Notes: generated by a model not told the origin, from the letters alone. Positions 34,922-44,051 are shown, counted from the stretch's first letter. The stretch: 64,000 bases of DNA from Collinsella aerofaciens (GCF_019131995.1 NZ_JAHONA010000005.1:1-64000), one strand, 5' to 3'. Program-made: numbers and translations.

Positions 34922-36001
34922 ATGCTTAGGATCGGTCTTCTTACCAGTGGCGGCGACTGCCAAGCGCTCAACGCCACCATGCGCGGCATCGTCAAAACGC
35001 TCATGACCAATAGTGCAGAGCCCATCGAGATCTACGGTTTCGAGGACGGCTACCAGGGCCTTATCTACAGCAGGTTCCGCGTCATGACGCCCGCCGATTT
35101 TAGCGGCATCCTTACCCGTGGCGGCACCATCCTGGGCACGAGCCGTACGCCGTTCAAGCGCCTGGACATTCCCGAGGCCGACGGCGTCGAAAAGGTGCCG
35201 GCGATGGTCCACACCTATCATAAGCTGCAGCTCGACTGCCTGTTTATGCTGGGCGGCAACGGTTCCACCAAGACCGCCAACCGCCTGCGCGAAGAGGGCC
35301 TCAACGTTATCGTCCTGCCCAAAACTATCGATAACGACACCTGGGGCACCGAGTTGACGTTTGGCTTTACGAGCGCCATCGACGTCGCCACCAAGTGCAT
35401 CGACGACATCCACACCACCGCCTCGAGTCACGGCCGCGTGTTCGTCATCGAGATCATGGGCCACAAGGTTGGCTGGATCCCGCTGTACGCCGGCGTCGCG
35501 GGCGGCGCGGACGTTATCCTGATTCCCGAGATCCCCTACGACATGGACAACGTCATCAAGACCATCGAGCATCGCATGGAGACCGGCAGCCGCTTTACCA
35601 TCGTGGCCGTCGCCGAGGGTGCCATCTCCAAGGAGGACGCGGCACTGTCCAAGAAGGAGTACAAGAAGAAGCTCGCCGAGCGCACGAGCCCGTCGATCGT
35701 CTACGACATCGCCAAGGAGATCGAGGCCAAGACCGGTCGCGAGACCCGTGTCGCTATCCCCGGTCACACGCAGCGCGGCGGCCAGCCCGACGCTCAGGAC
35801 CGCATCTTTGCGACCCAGTGCGGCGTCGAGGCCGCGCTTGGCTGCCTGCGCGGCGAGTTTGGCTACATGATCGCCCTGCGCGACGGCAAGATGTGCCACA
35901 TGCCGCTTGAGGATGTCGCCGGCAAGCTCAAGTTTGTCGACCCCCAGAGCGATCTGGTGCGCGAGGCCAAGGCGCTGGGCATCAGCTTCGGCGACGAATA
36001 G
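34922..36001 (+). CDS. pfkA: 6-phosphofructokinase (group III type)
   Basis: 359 residues. Substrate loop GLLTSGGDCQALNATMRG, nucleotide/PPi site LGGNGSTKTAN (residues 110-120), catalytic PKTIDND (133-139), FTSAIDVA, MGHKVGWI, IPGHTQRGGQPDA. Known rule: Gly after GGD plus Gly in PGTIDND means ATP enzymes; Asp plus Lys means PPi enzymes. Here the first loop is GGNGS (Asp to Asn, Gly kept) and the second has Lys, the mixed pattern of group III enzymes. ATP use is the better guess but PPi use cannot be excluded. GGAAGGATTCATC precedes the ATG. A structured element follows the stop. Confidence 0.9.
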   Translation: MLRIGLLTSGGDCQALNATMRGIVKTLMTNSAEPIEIYGFEDGYQGLIYSRFRVMTPADFSGILTRGGTILGTSRTPFKRLDIPEADGVEKVPAMVHTYHKLQLDCLFMLGGNGSTKTANRLREEGLNVIVLPKTIDNDTWGTELTFGFTSAIDVATKCIDDIHTTASSHGRVFVIEIMGHKVGWIPLYAGVAGGADVILIPEIPYDMDNVIKTIEHRMETGSRFTIVAVAEGAISKEDAALSKKEYKKKLAERTSPSIVYDIAKEIEAKTGRETRVAIPGHTQRGGQPDAQDRIFATQCGVEAALGCLRGEFGYMIALRDGKMCHMPLEDVAGKLKFVDPQSDLVREAKALGISFGDE

Positions 36002-36025
36002 CCTCGGCTGGAACCGCCCCCATCG

Positions 36026-36144
36026 GAGGCCCCAGGGCTTACCTCCCAAATCGTCCTCGGACATGTCTGGACCCCGCCGTGCGCTTCGCGCGGCGGGGTC
36101 CTTCCGTCCTGCGGAAAGATTTGGGAGGTAAGCCCTGGGGCCTC
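36026..36144 (+). ncRNA. Nested-hairpin 3-prime UTR element, class I (after pfkA)
   Basis: Outer stem 36026-36052 with 36118-36144 (27 bp perfect), internal loop GTCCTC / TGCGGAAA, short helix GGAC/GTCC, a two-base bulge AT, then inner stem GGACCCCGCCG.../...GGCGGGGTCC with a TTCG-type end. A further weak outer pairing (GCCTCGGC 36001-36008 with GCCGAGGC 36162-36169) reaches the stop codon of pfkA. The same architecture occurs at 50006, 44556 and 59629. Confidence 0.75.
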
Positions 36145-36206
36145 CTGCGGCAACTAGGGAGGCCGAGGCTATTCGCCTTCTTGCTGCGGGCGCCTGGTCT
36201 GAAATT

Positions 36207-36275
36207 AAGTTGCGGTGAAATAGTTCCCGCTTAGCCCGCAAATGGCTGAATCTAGGAACTATTCCACCGCAACTT
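36207..36275. repeat. 69-bp palindromic repeat, copy 2
   Basis: AGTTGCGGTGAAATAGTTCC (left arm from 36207) and GGAACTATTCCACCGCAACT (right arm from 36255), 27-nt loop, one mismatch between the arms. Confidence 0.85.
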
Positions 36276-36345
36276 ACTGAATGGGGGGCTCTTGGCTGCT
36301 ACTTGCACTGACATTTGTCCTGAAATGGCTGGTCGTTAGGGGTTG

Positions 36346-36408
36346 CTACCGGTAGTTGCGGTAGGGTTGGAGCAGATTCTAACTAGAAATGGTGGTCGCT
36401 ACCGGTTG
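36346..36408. promoter_or_regulatory. Putative operators of the XRE regulator
   Basis: CTACCGGTAG (36346-36355) is a perfect palindrome and CTACCGGT recurs at 36399-36406. Both sit in longer direct repeats (GAAATGG..GGTCG..TA), 55-115 bp before the XRE gene start. Confidence 0.45.
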
Positions 36409-36460
36409 TTCTCAGCATACTCGGCTCATTCGATTCGACCATCAAACGAAAGGAACCACC

Positions 36461-37399
36461 ATGGATCTTGCGATGGCACAGCGGCTCGTTGATCGCCGCA
36501 AGGCTGCCGGGCTTTCTCAGGAGGCGCTTGCCGCCCAGCTGGGCGTGAGTCGTCAGGCTGTCAGTAAATGGGAGCGCAGCGAGTCCTCGCCCGATACCGA
36601 TAACCTTATTGCGCTCGCCGCGCTGTATGGCGTGTCGCTGGATGAGCTGTTGTATGGGGAGACGGTGGATAGCACTGACGACTCGCAAGCTGATGATGAG
36701 GCACAGGACAGCGACGCCGGCACCAAAGCTTCAGATGAGGCTGAAGAGGCTGAGGCTTCTACTGAGCACTCTGGTTACAGCGATAAGCCGCTTGTCGATA
36801 TTTCCCTCACGCGCGGCATCCACGTTATTGATCCCAACAAAGGCGAAGAGGTCCATGTTGGCTGGAATGGCATCCATGTGGCTAACGAGCGCAAGGGCGA
36901 AGAGGTCCATGTGGGGCCAGGCGGATTGCATATCGATACGCTTGAGGACGATGGACATAGCGTGCATACCAATGACGACGGCACCGTCACCATCGACGGC
37001 GAGACGTTTTCCAGCTGGAAGGAAGCACACGACAAGCTCGACCATCATGGCAAGCATTTCCACACCAAGGTCGGACGTACATGGAACAAATTCCCCTTCC
37101 CCGCGCTCGTCACCCTCGCCTACCTGGTGCTCGGCATTGCCTACGGCACATGGGCTACGGGACTCTTCCTCGTCTTTTTGATTCCCGTCTATTACGCGCT
37201 TGGCGACTTTATCGACCAACGCCACTTATCTAAGCTGATCGATGTCGTCTATTCGGTCAGTGCCGAGGCATGGTTCCTCCACATGTGGCTCTGTCTGGGG
37301 CAACCCCATCCCGCCTGGGTAATTCTCATCACCATCCCGGTCGTAAAAGCACTCATGCGTTGGTGCCGTAAACGATGGAAGCATCGCGAACGAGCCTAA
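36461..37399 (+). CDS. XRE-family regulator with C-terminal membrane segments
   Basis: 312 residues from the ATG at 36461 (GAAAGGAACCACC before it). Residues 5-60 are an XRE helix-turn-helix (LSQEALAAQLGVSRQAVSKW, then SSPDTDNLIALAALYGVSLDELL). An acidic Ser/Asp/Glu linker follows. A repeated beta motif (KGEEVHVGWNGIHV, KGEEVHVGPGGLHI) spans about 125-165. Two to four hydrophobic segments near the C-terminus (FPALVTLAYLVLGIAYGTWA and later) place the end in the membrane. The type resembles regulators with an N-terminal XRE domain and a sensor membrane tail. It lies between two copies of the 69-bp palindrome. Confidence 0.75.
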   Translation: MDLAMAQRLVDRRKAAGLSQEALAAQLGVSRQAVSKWERSESSPDTDNLIALAALYGVSLDELLYGETVDSTDDSQADDEAQDSDAGTKASDEAEEAEASTEHSGYSDKPLVDISLTRGIHVIDPNKGEEVHVGWNGIHVANERKGEEVHVGPGGLHIDTLEDDGHSVHTNDDGTVTIDGETFSSWKEAHDKLDHHGKHFHTKVGRTWNKFPFPALVTLAYLVLGIAYGTWATGLFLVFLIPVYYALGDFIDQRHLSKLIDVVYSVSAEAWFLHMWLCLGQPHPAWVILITIPVVKALMRWCRKRWKHRERA

Positions 37400-37455
37400 A
37401 CCATCCCAGCCCGACGGCAGCACCCAACTAGTACCCCCCCCCGCCCCTCCCTCCT

Positions 37456-37524
37456 AAGTTGCGGTGATATAGTTCCGGTTTTAGCCTTGAGTAGTCGAAT
37501 TTAGGAACTATTCCACCGCAACTT
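37456..37524. repeat. 69-bp palindromic repeat, copy 3
   Basis: AGTTGCGGTGATATAGTTCC (left arm from 37456) and GGAACTATTCCACCGCAACT (right arm from 37504), 27-nt loop, two mismatches. It follows the XRE gene. Confidence 0.85.
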
Positions 37525-37577
37525 ACGAATGATCGGAGCGGCTACAGCACAAGCGTCGGCGTTCGTTTGATGGTCCG

Positions 37578-37735
37578 CCACGAAAAGGGCCTATCTACTA
37601 CGTTTAACTCGATGGGGCCAACCATGACCGCCTTTTTCGAAAATCGACAGGCCTTCTACCTGCGGTTTTATTTTTCGTTTTCCCGGCATGGTTGAGGGTA
37701 TCCAATTAAACGTAGTAGATAGGCCCGTTTTGTGG
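37578..37735. repeat. Large inverted repeat with 30-bp arms (GGGCCTATCTACTACGTTTA)
   Basis: Arms 37578-37607 and 37706-37735 pair along 30 positions with about two mismatches. Inside are CCAACCATG/CATGGTTG (next stem) and CAGG...CCTG. The core CCTGCGGTTTTAT is shared with the large inverted repeat at 44211-44392. The stretch 37400-37854 holds no gene apart from these repeats. Confidence 0.7.
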
Positions 37736-37854
37736 CATACGACCCATTCAAGCCCAATCTCGAAGGCTAAAGAGAGCCTCTCATCCGCACCTGCGAGCGA
37801 AAACCAAATAAAATGAAAGGCAAATGGAAAGCCCGTTTGACGAGCGGAGAACAT

Positions 37855-38175
37855 ATGCGCGACGTAACCGAAAGCGACTGGAAGCTGTTTAAGAAAATGC
37901 TTCCTCAATGGCAAGAACGTTATATGGAAAAGCTCATCGGCCAGTACGTTGAGATGCTGAACGGCGACAGCGAAGCGTCCAGTAGATTTTGGGCACTAGA
38001 AGAGCGCCTCAATAGAGACAAGCTGTCCTCAGGCGTAATTGCAAGCGACATTCGCCGCAGCACAATGCACCGCGAGATAGCCAATTTGCTTATCGACAGC
38101 GTGATCACCCTTGACGACCTTGACGGTTTTACCGAAGACATTAAGAGCTATGCGCAACACTGGATTGGCCAGTAA
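37855..38175 (+). CDS. Unknown small protein, 106 residues
   Basis: The ATG at 37855 has GCGGAGAACAT before it; an in-frame ATG at 37813 has no site and would add 14 residues. The protein starts MRDVTESDWKLFKKMLPQWQ and is helical and charged. The pattern (WKLFKKMLPQWQERYMEKLIGQYVEML, then FWALEERLNRDKLSSGVI) resembles short uncharacterised proteins common in gut Actinobacteria and Firmicutes that are annotated as multidrug transporter-like without evidence. No membrane segment. Lower GC than the neighbours and flanked by repeats, so it may be acquired. Confidence 0.6.
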   Translation: MRDVTESDWKLFKKMLPQWQERYMEKLIGQYVEMLNGDSEASSRFWALEERLNRDKLSSGVIASDIRRSTMHREIANLLIDSVITLDDLDGFTEDIKSYAQHWIGQ

Positions 38176-38253
38176 GAGCACTGAACGACAGACATCCCCA
38201 GCAAAACGGGGCAAACGCTGGGCCACCTAATGGTTGTCCGGCGTTTGCCCAGA

Positions 38254-38293
38254 TAAAACCTGCCAAAATATACCTGTCCCTTTTTGGCAGGTT
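38254..38293. repeat. REP-like element at the FtsX-gene stop codon
   Basis: CCAGATAAAACCTGCCAAAA...CCTGTCCCTTTTTGGCAGG. The extended flank CCAGATAAAACCTGCC is the same as at 32098. The right end carries the stop codon of the permease gene. Confidence 0.8.
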
Positions 38294-41062
38294 ACTCGGC
38301 ACTCTTGAGGGCGCCGACCATGTCGATCTTGTTGAGGGTACGATTGGTGGCGAGATTGACGATAAACGTAAAGCCAAAGGAAAGCACCACGGCGAGCACG
38401 TAGCTTAGCGGCTCGACCTCGACGTCAAAGTACAGCGACGGCATCTGCAAAATGTAGGTAAAGCTCTCGGCCAGCAAGCCGCCTAGCGGCACGCCCAGAG
38501 CGGCGCCAATCGCCGTGAGAATCAACGTCTCCTTGTTGACGTAATGGTGCACCTCACCACGGCGGAAGCCCAGCACCTTGATGGTCGCCAGCTCGCGTTC
38601 GCGCTCGGAGATGTTGGTGTTGGACAGCGTAAACACCACCACAAACGACAGACACGCTGCCATAAAGGTCACGAGCACCACGACCGAATTGATAATCGTA
38701 AAGTTCGCTTCATAGTTTTCCCAATGCTCGGCCGTACTCGAAATCGTGAGCCAGCCGTCACTCTTAAGATTCTTGCTAAACGCAATCTGGTCGGCCGACG
38801 AACCCTTAAGCAGCACAAAGACGCCGTTAAGGCGTGCGCTTCGACCGAACGCGCGCTCATAGGTGCCCTGAGTCATATAAAGCGTGTTGCCCAGATAGTT
38901 GAGCGAAATGTCGCTGACTTTGACCTTGGCAACGTTGAGCGACGAATCCTGGACGTGTGCTGTATCGCCCGGCTGAATCCCCAGCACCAGCTGTGAACTC
39001 TTGCTCAGATACACATCTCCGTCACGCAAAGACAGCGGCTCTTTGGACTCATCCTCAAGGCGAACGTAATTGCCCAAGTCACCCGTGCGGTCATCGGGCA
39101 CCACGATCAGCTGCACGGTCTCGCTCTTGCCGCCAAACGTAAAGGTGACGTTGTCGGTCATAATCGGCAGGGTCGAGGTCGCGGTCACGTTGGAATCATT
39201 GGCCGCGCTGCGCTCATCCAATGCCGCGCACGTCTGAGTAAAGTCGTCGGGATTGGCGACCGCCAGCAGGTCGTAGCGCGTGATATGCCCGTACTGTTTG
39301 GGCGAAAGCGCCACCGACGTGTCACGGATGCCCATGCCGCAGATCACGAGCGCCGTGCAGCCGGCGATACCGAAGATGGTCATAAAGGCGCGCTTTTTAT
39401 AGCGGAATAGGTTGCGTGCTGCCACCTTGTTCAAAAAGCCCATACGGTGCCAGATAAAGCCGATGCGCTCGAGCAAGATACGCGAGCCGGCGCGCGGGGC
39501 CTTGGGACGCATAAGCGAGGCTGGGGTCTCGACCATCTCGTGGCGGCAGGCGATAATCGTAGCGCCCACCACGCCCACGGCAAACAGCGCCACCGACACG
39601 AGCGACGACACGATGTCGTACGAAAGCAGCATCTGGGGCAGTGAGTACATGTCGTCGAACACCGTAAACAGGAACAGCGGCAGGCCCACAAATCCGATGA
39701 TGTTGCCGAGCACGCCGCCGATCAGACACGCCCACAGTGCGTAGTCTACGTATTTGGACAGGATACGCCCGCGTGAATAGCCGAGCGCCTTGTACAGGCC
39801 AATGAGCGTGCGCTCTTCCTCGACCATACGCGTGGCGGTGGTAAGGCTGATGAGCACGGCGACGATAAAGAAGATAAACGGGAACACCGTGGCGATGGCC
39901 TCAATTGACGAGCTATCGCTCTCGACGCTCGAGTAGCTTGCGATGTTACCGCGGTCCTGGATGTACCAAGTGCATTCGCCCAGATCGGAAAGCTCGGCGC
40001 GGGCATCGGCGAATTGTTGGTTGGCGGCGGCGCGGCGCTGGTCCAACTCGGCCTGAGCCTGGACGCGCTCCTCGCTGCCCTCGGCCATACGGTCGATGTT
40101 GCCCTGTTCAATCCCAAAGAGCATATTCGCCTGGCGTTCGGCCGCATCTAAGCTTGCCGGCGTGTCAACCGTCAACTCCTGAGCACGTGCCTTCTCACGC
40201 TCCTCGCGGATCTTCTCGATATTGCCCTTGACCTCGTTGATCTTTGTCGTGTAGGCATCCGAATAGGAGTTGAGGCTCTTGGCTCCCTCGACGATCACGT
40301 GGACCGAGGAGTAGGAAGAAGACGTCGCGGCATCCTCGCTCACATAGAACTTATAGTCCGCCGCCGAAGCAGCGCGAAAGGCGTTGACTGACGAGTCGGA
40401 GCTCACATCAGTGGGATCGAGGACCTCGGCCGTAATGGTGTAATCGCCCGCGGCAAACTGATCCTTGGCGCTTTGGTTGGACGAGTTCGCGTCATTGGCG
40501 GCAAAACTCACCGTATCGCCGAGCTTTTTACCCGAAGCCTTCAGGAACTTCGAAGTCACCGCGACCTCATCGGCACTCTCGGGCAAATCGCCGTTCACCA
40601 GCACCGGCTGATCGATGTTCTCCTTGGAGAGACTTTGCACGACCACGCGCTCGCGCGTTGTGCCCACGGCGGTGTAAGCGGTCTCGGTGTAGATGCCCTC
40701 GGCCGTCTCGACGCCGTCGACCTCTTGGATAGCCGCAAGATCGTCGCGCGTAAGGCCATAGGTCGACTGCACGTTAATGTCATAAACATTCTGCTGGTCA
40801 AAGTAGGCATCGACCGAATCGCACAGATCCTCACAACCCGCCTTGAGGCCGCACATCACACTCACGCCGAGCGCGGTGATGACCACGATAGACAAGAAGC
40901 GTTTGAGGCTGCCGCGGATTGTGCGGTAGATGCCACGGCGAAACACCGTCGGCACCATATCGTTTGAGCTTTGGGCCGTGCGGTAGGTCGCGAACTCCCG
41001 GTCGCGACCCGCGTGCTCCGTATCGTGGTTTTGGCTGTTTTGGCGGTCCTGGTCCATGGGCG

Positions 41063-41069
<7 letters not shown>
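38292..41069 (-). CDS. FtsX-family ABC transporter permease
   Basis: 925 residues from a GTG that overlaps the ATPase gene by 7 bp; an ATG four codons later (41057) is an alternative. One membrane segment near residue 65, a long extracytoplasmic region (about 85-390) with a coiled-coil stretch (IREEREKARAQELT, AQAELDQRRAAANQQ), then FtsX domain 1 (about 400-530, MVEEERTLIGLYKALGYSRG), a second extracytoplasmic part and FtsX domain 2 at the end (ISERERELATIKVLGFRRGEV). This is the MacB/LolE superfamily large-permease type of Gram-positive bacteria (peptide or antibiotic export or resistance). Its partner ATPase is encoded directly upstream. Confidence 0.85.
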
Positions 41070-41764
<695 letters not shown>

Positions 41765-41818
41765 CGATCGGTTCCCATCTGGTCGGATAACTCTTTAGTA
41801 TTACCCATTTCACGCCGA

Positions 41819-41853
41819 CCAAAAAGGGACAGGTTCATTTTGGCAGGTTTTAT
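41819..41853. repeat. REP-like element (GGGACAGGTTCATTTTGGCA)
   Basis: CCAAAAAGGGACAGG...TTTTGGCAGG, the inverse orientation of the copies at 32103 and 38254, in the leader region of the ABC exporter genes. Confidence 0.75.
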
Positions 41854-41965
41854 ATGGGGAAACGACAGCCATAGATGAGGCGCCGGGGAGGCAGAGAAAT
41901 CATCGACGGGGTCAGGCCGACCGCCAAACACAACGCACGCATCTCTATCTGTCAGCCGAATCATT

Positions 41966-41989
41966 CGAACAACTGTTCGTTTCTATGAT
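41966..41989 (+). promoter_or_regulatory. LexA (SOS) box overlapping the promoter of the GyrI-like gene
   Basis: CGAAC-AACT-GTTCG (41966-41979) matches the Gram-positive LexA box (CGAAC N4 GTTCG). A -10 hexamer TATGAT follows at 41984-41989. The gene starts at 42036. Confidence 0.7.
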
Positions 41990-42035
41990 ATGATTCCACT
42001 ATCTAAGTAGGCCAATACGCAGAAAGGCGGCCAAC

Positions 42036-42674
42036 ATGGCGTTCGACTTTAAGAAGGAATGCAAGGAGCTCTACAAACCTGCAAGCAAGCCGAGCATCGT
42101 AACTGTCCCGCCTATGAGCTACGTTGCCGTTCGCGGAAAGGGCGACCCAAATACCGAAGGTGGCGAGTATCAAAACGCCCTGCCGCTGCTTTACGGCATC
42201 GCCTATACCGTCAAGATGTCGAAGAAAGGCTCAAGGAGTATCAAGGGCTATTTCGACTTTGTGGTACCGCCGCTCGAGGGTTTCTGGTGGCAAGACTCCC
42301 CGAGCGGCGACATCGATTATGTACGCAAGGACGATTTCAACTTTATCTCGTGCATTCGCCTGCCCGATTTCGTCACCCGAGATGGCTTTGACTGGGCAGT
42401 CGCGGAAGCCACGACCAAAAAGAAACTGGACTTTTCTGCCGTCGAGCTGCTTAAAGTTGACGAGGGTCTCTGCGTTCAATGCATGCACACCGGGCCCTAC
42501 GACAACGAACCGGCGACCGTAGACGCTATGCATGAATACATGACCGAGCAGGGCTATGTCCCCGACTTCTCAGGCACCCGTTTCCATCACGAAATCTATC
42601 TCTCCGATCCACGCAAATGTGCACCGGAGAAACTTAAGACCGTGGTTCGTCATCCTATCAAGCGCGCTGAATAG
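42036..42674 (+). CDS. GyrI-like small-molecule-binding protein
   Basis: 212 residues. The fold pattern fits the GyrI-like (AraC-effector-binding type) domain: PSIVTVPPMSYVAVRGKGDPNTEG at the start, YGIAYTVKMSKKG, EGFWWQDSP, and VQCMHTGPYDNEPATVDAMHEYMTEQGY at the end (HxGPY motif). These proteins bind small molecules; the Escherichia relative SbmC/GyrI protects gyrase and is SOS-induced. A LexA box sits 57 bp upstream, so SOS induction is likely here. AGAAAGGCGGCCAAC precedes the ATG. Terminator at 42788-42829. Confidence 0.78.
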   Translation: MAFDFKKECKELYKPASKPSIVTVPPMSYVAVRGKGDPNTEGGEYQNALPLLYGIAYTVKMSKKGSRSIKGYFDFVVPPLEGFWWQDSPSGDIDYVRKDDFNFISCIRLPDFVTRDGFDWAVAEATTKKKLDFSAVELLKVDEGLCVQCMHTGPYDNEPATVDAMHEYMTEQGYVPDFSGTRFHHEIYLSDPRKCAPEKLKTVVRHPIKRAE

Positions 42675-42787
42675 CGTGGAGCGTCATTTCACGCGCTAGG
42701 TTTTAAGCCAGCCAACCAGCCGCCTCCTAGACCGTCCGGTAATTATCTTGACGCGGCCCGTCGCATCTTATAAGTTTGTTTTGCTAA

Positions 42788-42829
42788 AGCTGGAAAGCCT
42801 CTCAACGATGCGCAACTCCAGCTCTTTTT
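42788..42829 (+). terminator. Terminator of the GyrI-like gene
   Basis: AGCTGGA...TCCAGCT with a 22-nt loop, then CTTTTTC. Confidence 0.65.
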
Positions 42830-42845
42830 CTATCAAGAGGCTTAA

Positions 42846-43190
42846 ATGAAATACCGGAAGTCGCGGATATCCATCAACGAACAAATAGCACTATTGACAG
42901 AATACAGGGGTCTTAAGTGCTCTGATCAAAGCGAACTCGAGCGAGCTTTGGTCGAAGTCGGCCACTACAGACTGTCGGCCTACTGGTTTCCCTACAAAAC
43001 CAAATGCAAGTCCGGGATTACCATCTTTCGCGAAGGCACAACATTCGAAACCATCATCTACACGTATGAATTTGACCGAGCCCTCCGGCAGTTAATGTTT
43101 GATGCGGTCGGCAGAATTGAGATCTACCTCAAAAGCAGCATTGCCTATCTTGCCTCTGAGGAACGCGGGCCTTTCTGTTACCCAGATGTC
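42846..43190 (+). pseudogene. Truncated Abi_2 (AbiD/AbiF-like) phage-resistance gene
   Basis: The first about 115 residues match the Abi_2 family: ISINEQIALLTEYRGLKC, VGHYRLSAYWFPYKT, TFETIIYTYEFDRALRQLMFDAVGRIEIYLKSSIAYLAS. Complete members are near 300 residues. Similarity ends at about 43190 and the frame runs on to a stop at 43295 through unrelated sequence. The following sequence, in another frame, is the tail of a chloride channel. So a deletion joined two genes and this copy is probably dead. AGAGGCTTAA lies before the ATG. Lower GC than its flanks. Confidence 0.75.
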
Positions 43191-43198
43191 GCCATAAC

Positions 43199-43408
43199 GA
43201 GGCTCAACTCGGCATGTCCATCGCGCTTTGCGCCGCGCTGGGCTACGCAGCCGTCTTTGGCAGCGCCACCAATACGCTGCTCGCACCCATCCTGATTGGC
43301 TGCGAAGTCTTCGGCTTTGGCGACTTGCCGAAGTTCTTTATTGTCTGCGTCGTGGCTTACCTGTTCAACATGGATAAGTCGATCTACGCCCTGCAGAAGC
43401 GGGCGTAG
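43199..43408 (+). pseudogene. C-terminal remnant of a ClC-type chloride channel
   Basis: In a different frame from the Abi fragment: QLGMSIALCAALGYAAVFGS, NTLLAPILIGCEVFGFGDLP, FIVCVVAYLFNMDKSIYALQ, then a stop at 43406-43408. This is the last segment of a voltage-gated chloride channel family protein (about 400-430 residues normally); the other 85 percent is missing. No start or binding site is needed to explain it. Junction with the Abi fragment is within about 43180-43200. Confidence 0.75.
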
Positions 43409-43472
43409 ATGGATGTCCAAGCAGGTGGTCTCAACCGGAAACGGCGTCTTGGCTATGCAAAGTGCTCGAACG

Positions 43473-44051
43473 TTATTCCTCGTACGCACCTTCAAGCCGA
43501 AGCAGCCACTCCTTGCGATCAAGCCCGCCGGCATATCCGTTGAGCGAACCATCGGCGGCAACCACGCGATGGCACGGCACGATAATCGAAATGGGATTCC
43601 GCGCGACCGCGGCCCCCACGGCACGGGGAGACACAACGGGTGCTTCGTTTCCCGGTACACGATGTCGAGCCGCAACACGCTGGGCGATCTCACCATACGT
43701 AGCGACCTCGCCACGCGGGATAGAAAGCAGCTCAAACCAAACCTCGCGCTGAAACGCCGTGCCAATCATATGCAGCGGCGGCGTAAACCGAGGCTCCTGC
43801 CCCGCAAAATAAGCATTCAGCCAAGCCCACGAACGCTCAAGCACCGAAGAAGCCGCGCCATTTGCCGGACTCACCGAAGACATCCCACCGGTACCAGAAA
43901 CCGCATCGGCACCTACGACATACTCCGCATCCTCTTTGAGCAGCGTAGAGCCAAAGTGCTCCTGACCCTCAAACCAAAGCCCCGTCAAACCGCGGCCATC
44001 AGCGGCAAGCAAGATTTCGCCCAAAGGCGAAGCAAACGTCGTCGTGACCAC
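43473..44051 (-). CDS. ogt: Methylated-DNA-protein-cysteine methyltransferase
   Basis: 192 residues. The DNA-binding and active-site domain has TAFQREVWFELLSIPRGEVATYGEIA and PCHRVVAADGSLNGYAGGLDRKEWLL, with the methyl-accepting Cys160. An insert of about 25 residues (near 45-70, rich in Gly/Ser) lengthens the N-terminal domain. It repairs O6-alkylguanine by suicidal transfer. AAAGGAGC lies before the ATG. The 640-bp gap upstream to asd holds two large hairpin elements. Confidence 0.92.
   Translation of the reverse strand: MVTTTFASPLGEILLAADGRGLTGLWFEGQEHFGSTLLKEDAEYVVGADAVSGTGGMSSVSPANGAASSVLERSWAWLNAYFAGQEPRFTPPLHMIGTAFQREVWFELLSIPRGEVATYGEIAQRVAARHRVPGNEAPVVSPRAVGAAVARNPISIIVPCHRVVAADGSLNGYAGGLDRKEWLLRLEGAYEE

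Noticed and set aside
36026..36144. Class I elements as plain Rho-independent terminators
   Set aside because: No T-run follows the outer stems, and a conserved asymmetric internal loop is not needed for termination. They may still end transcripts by another route.
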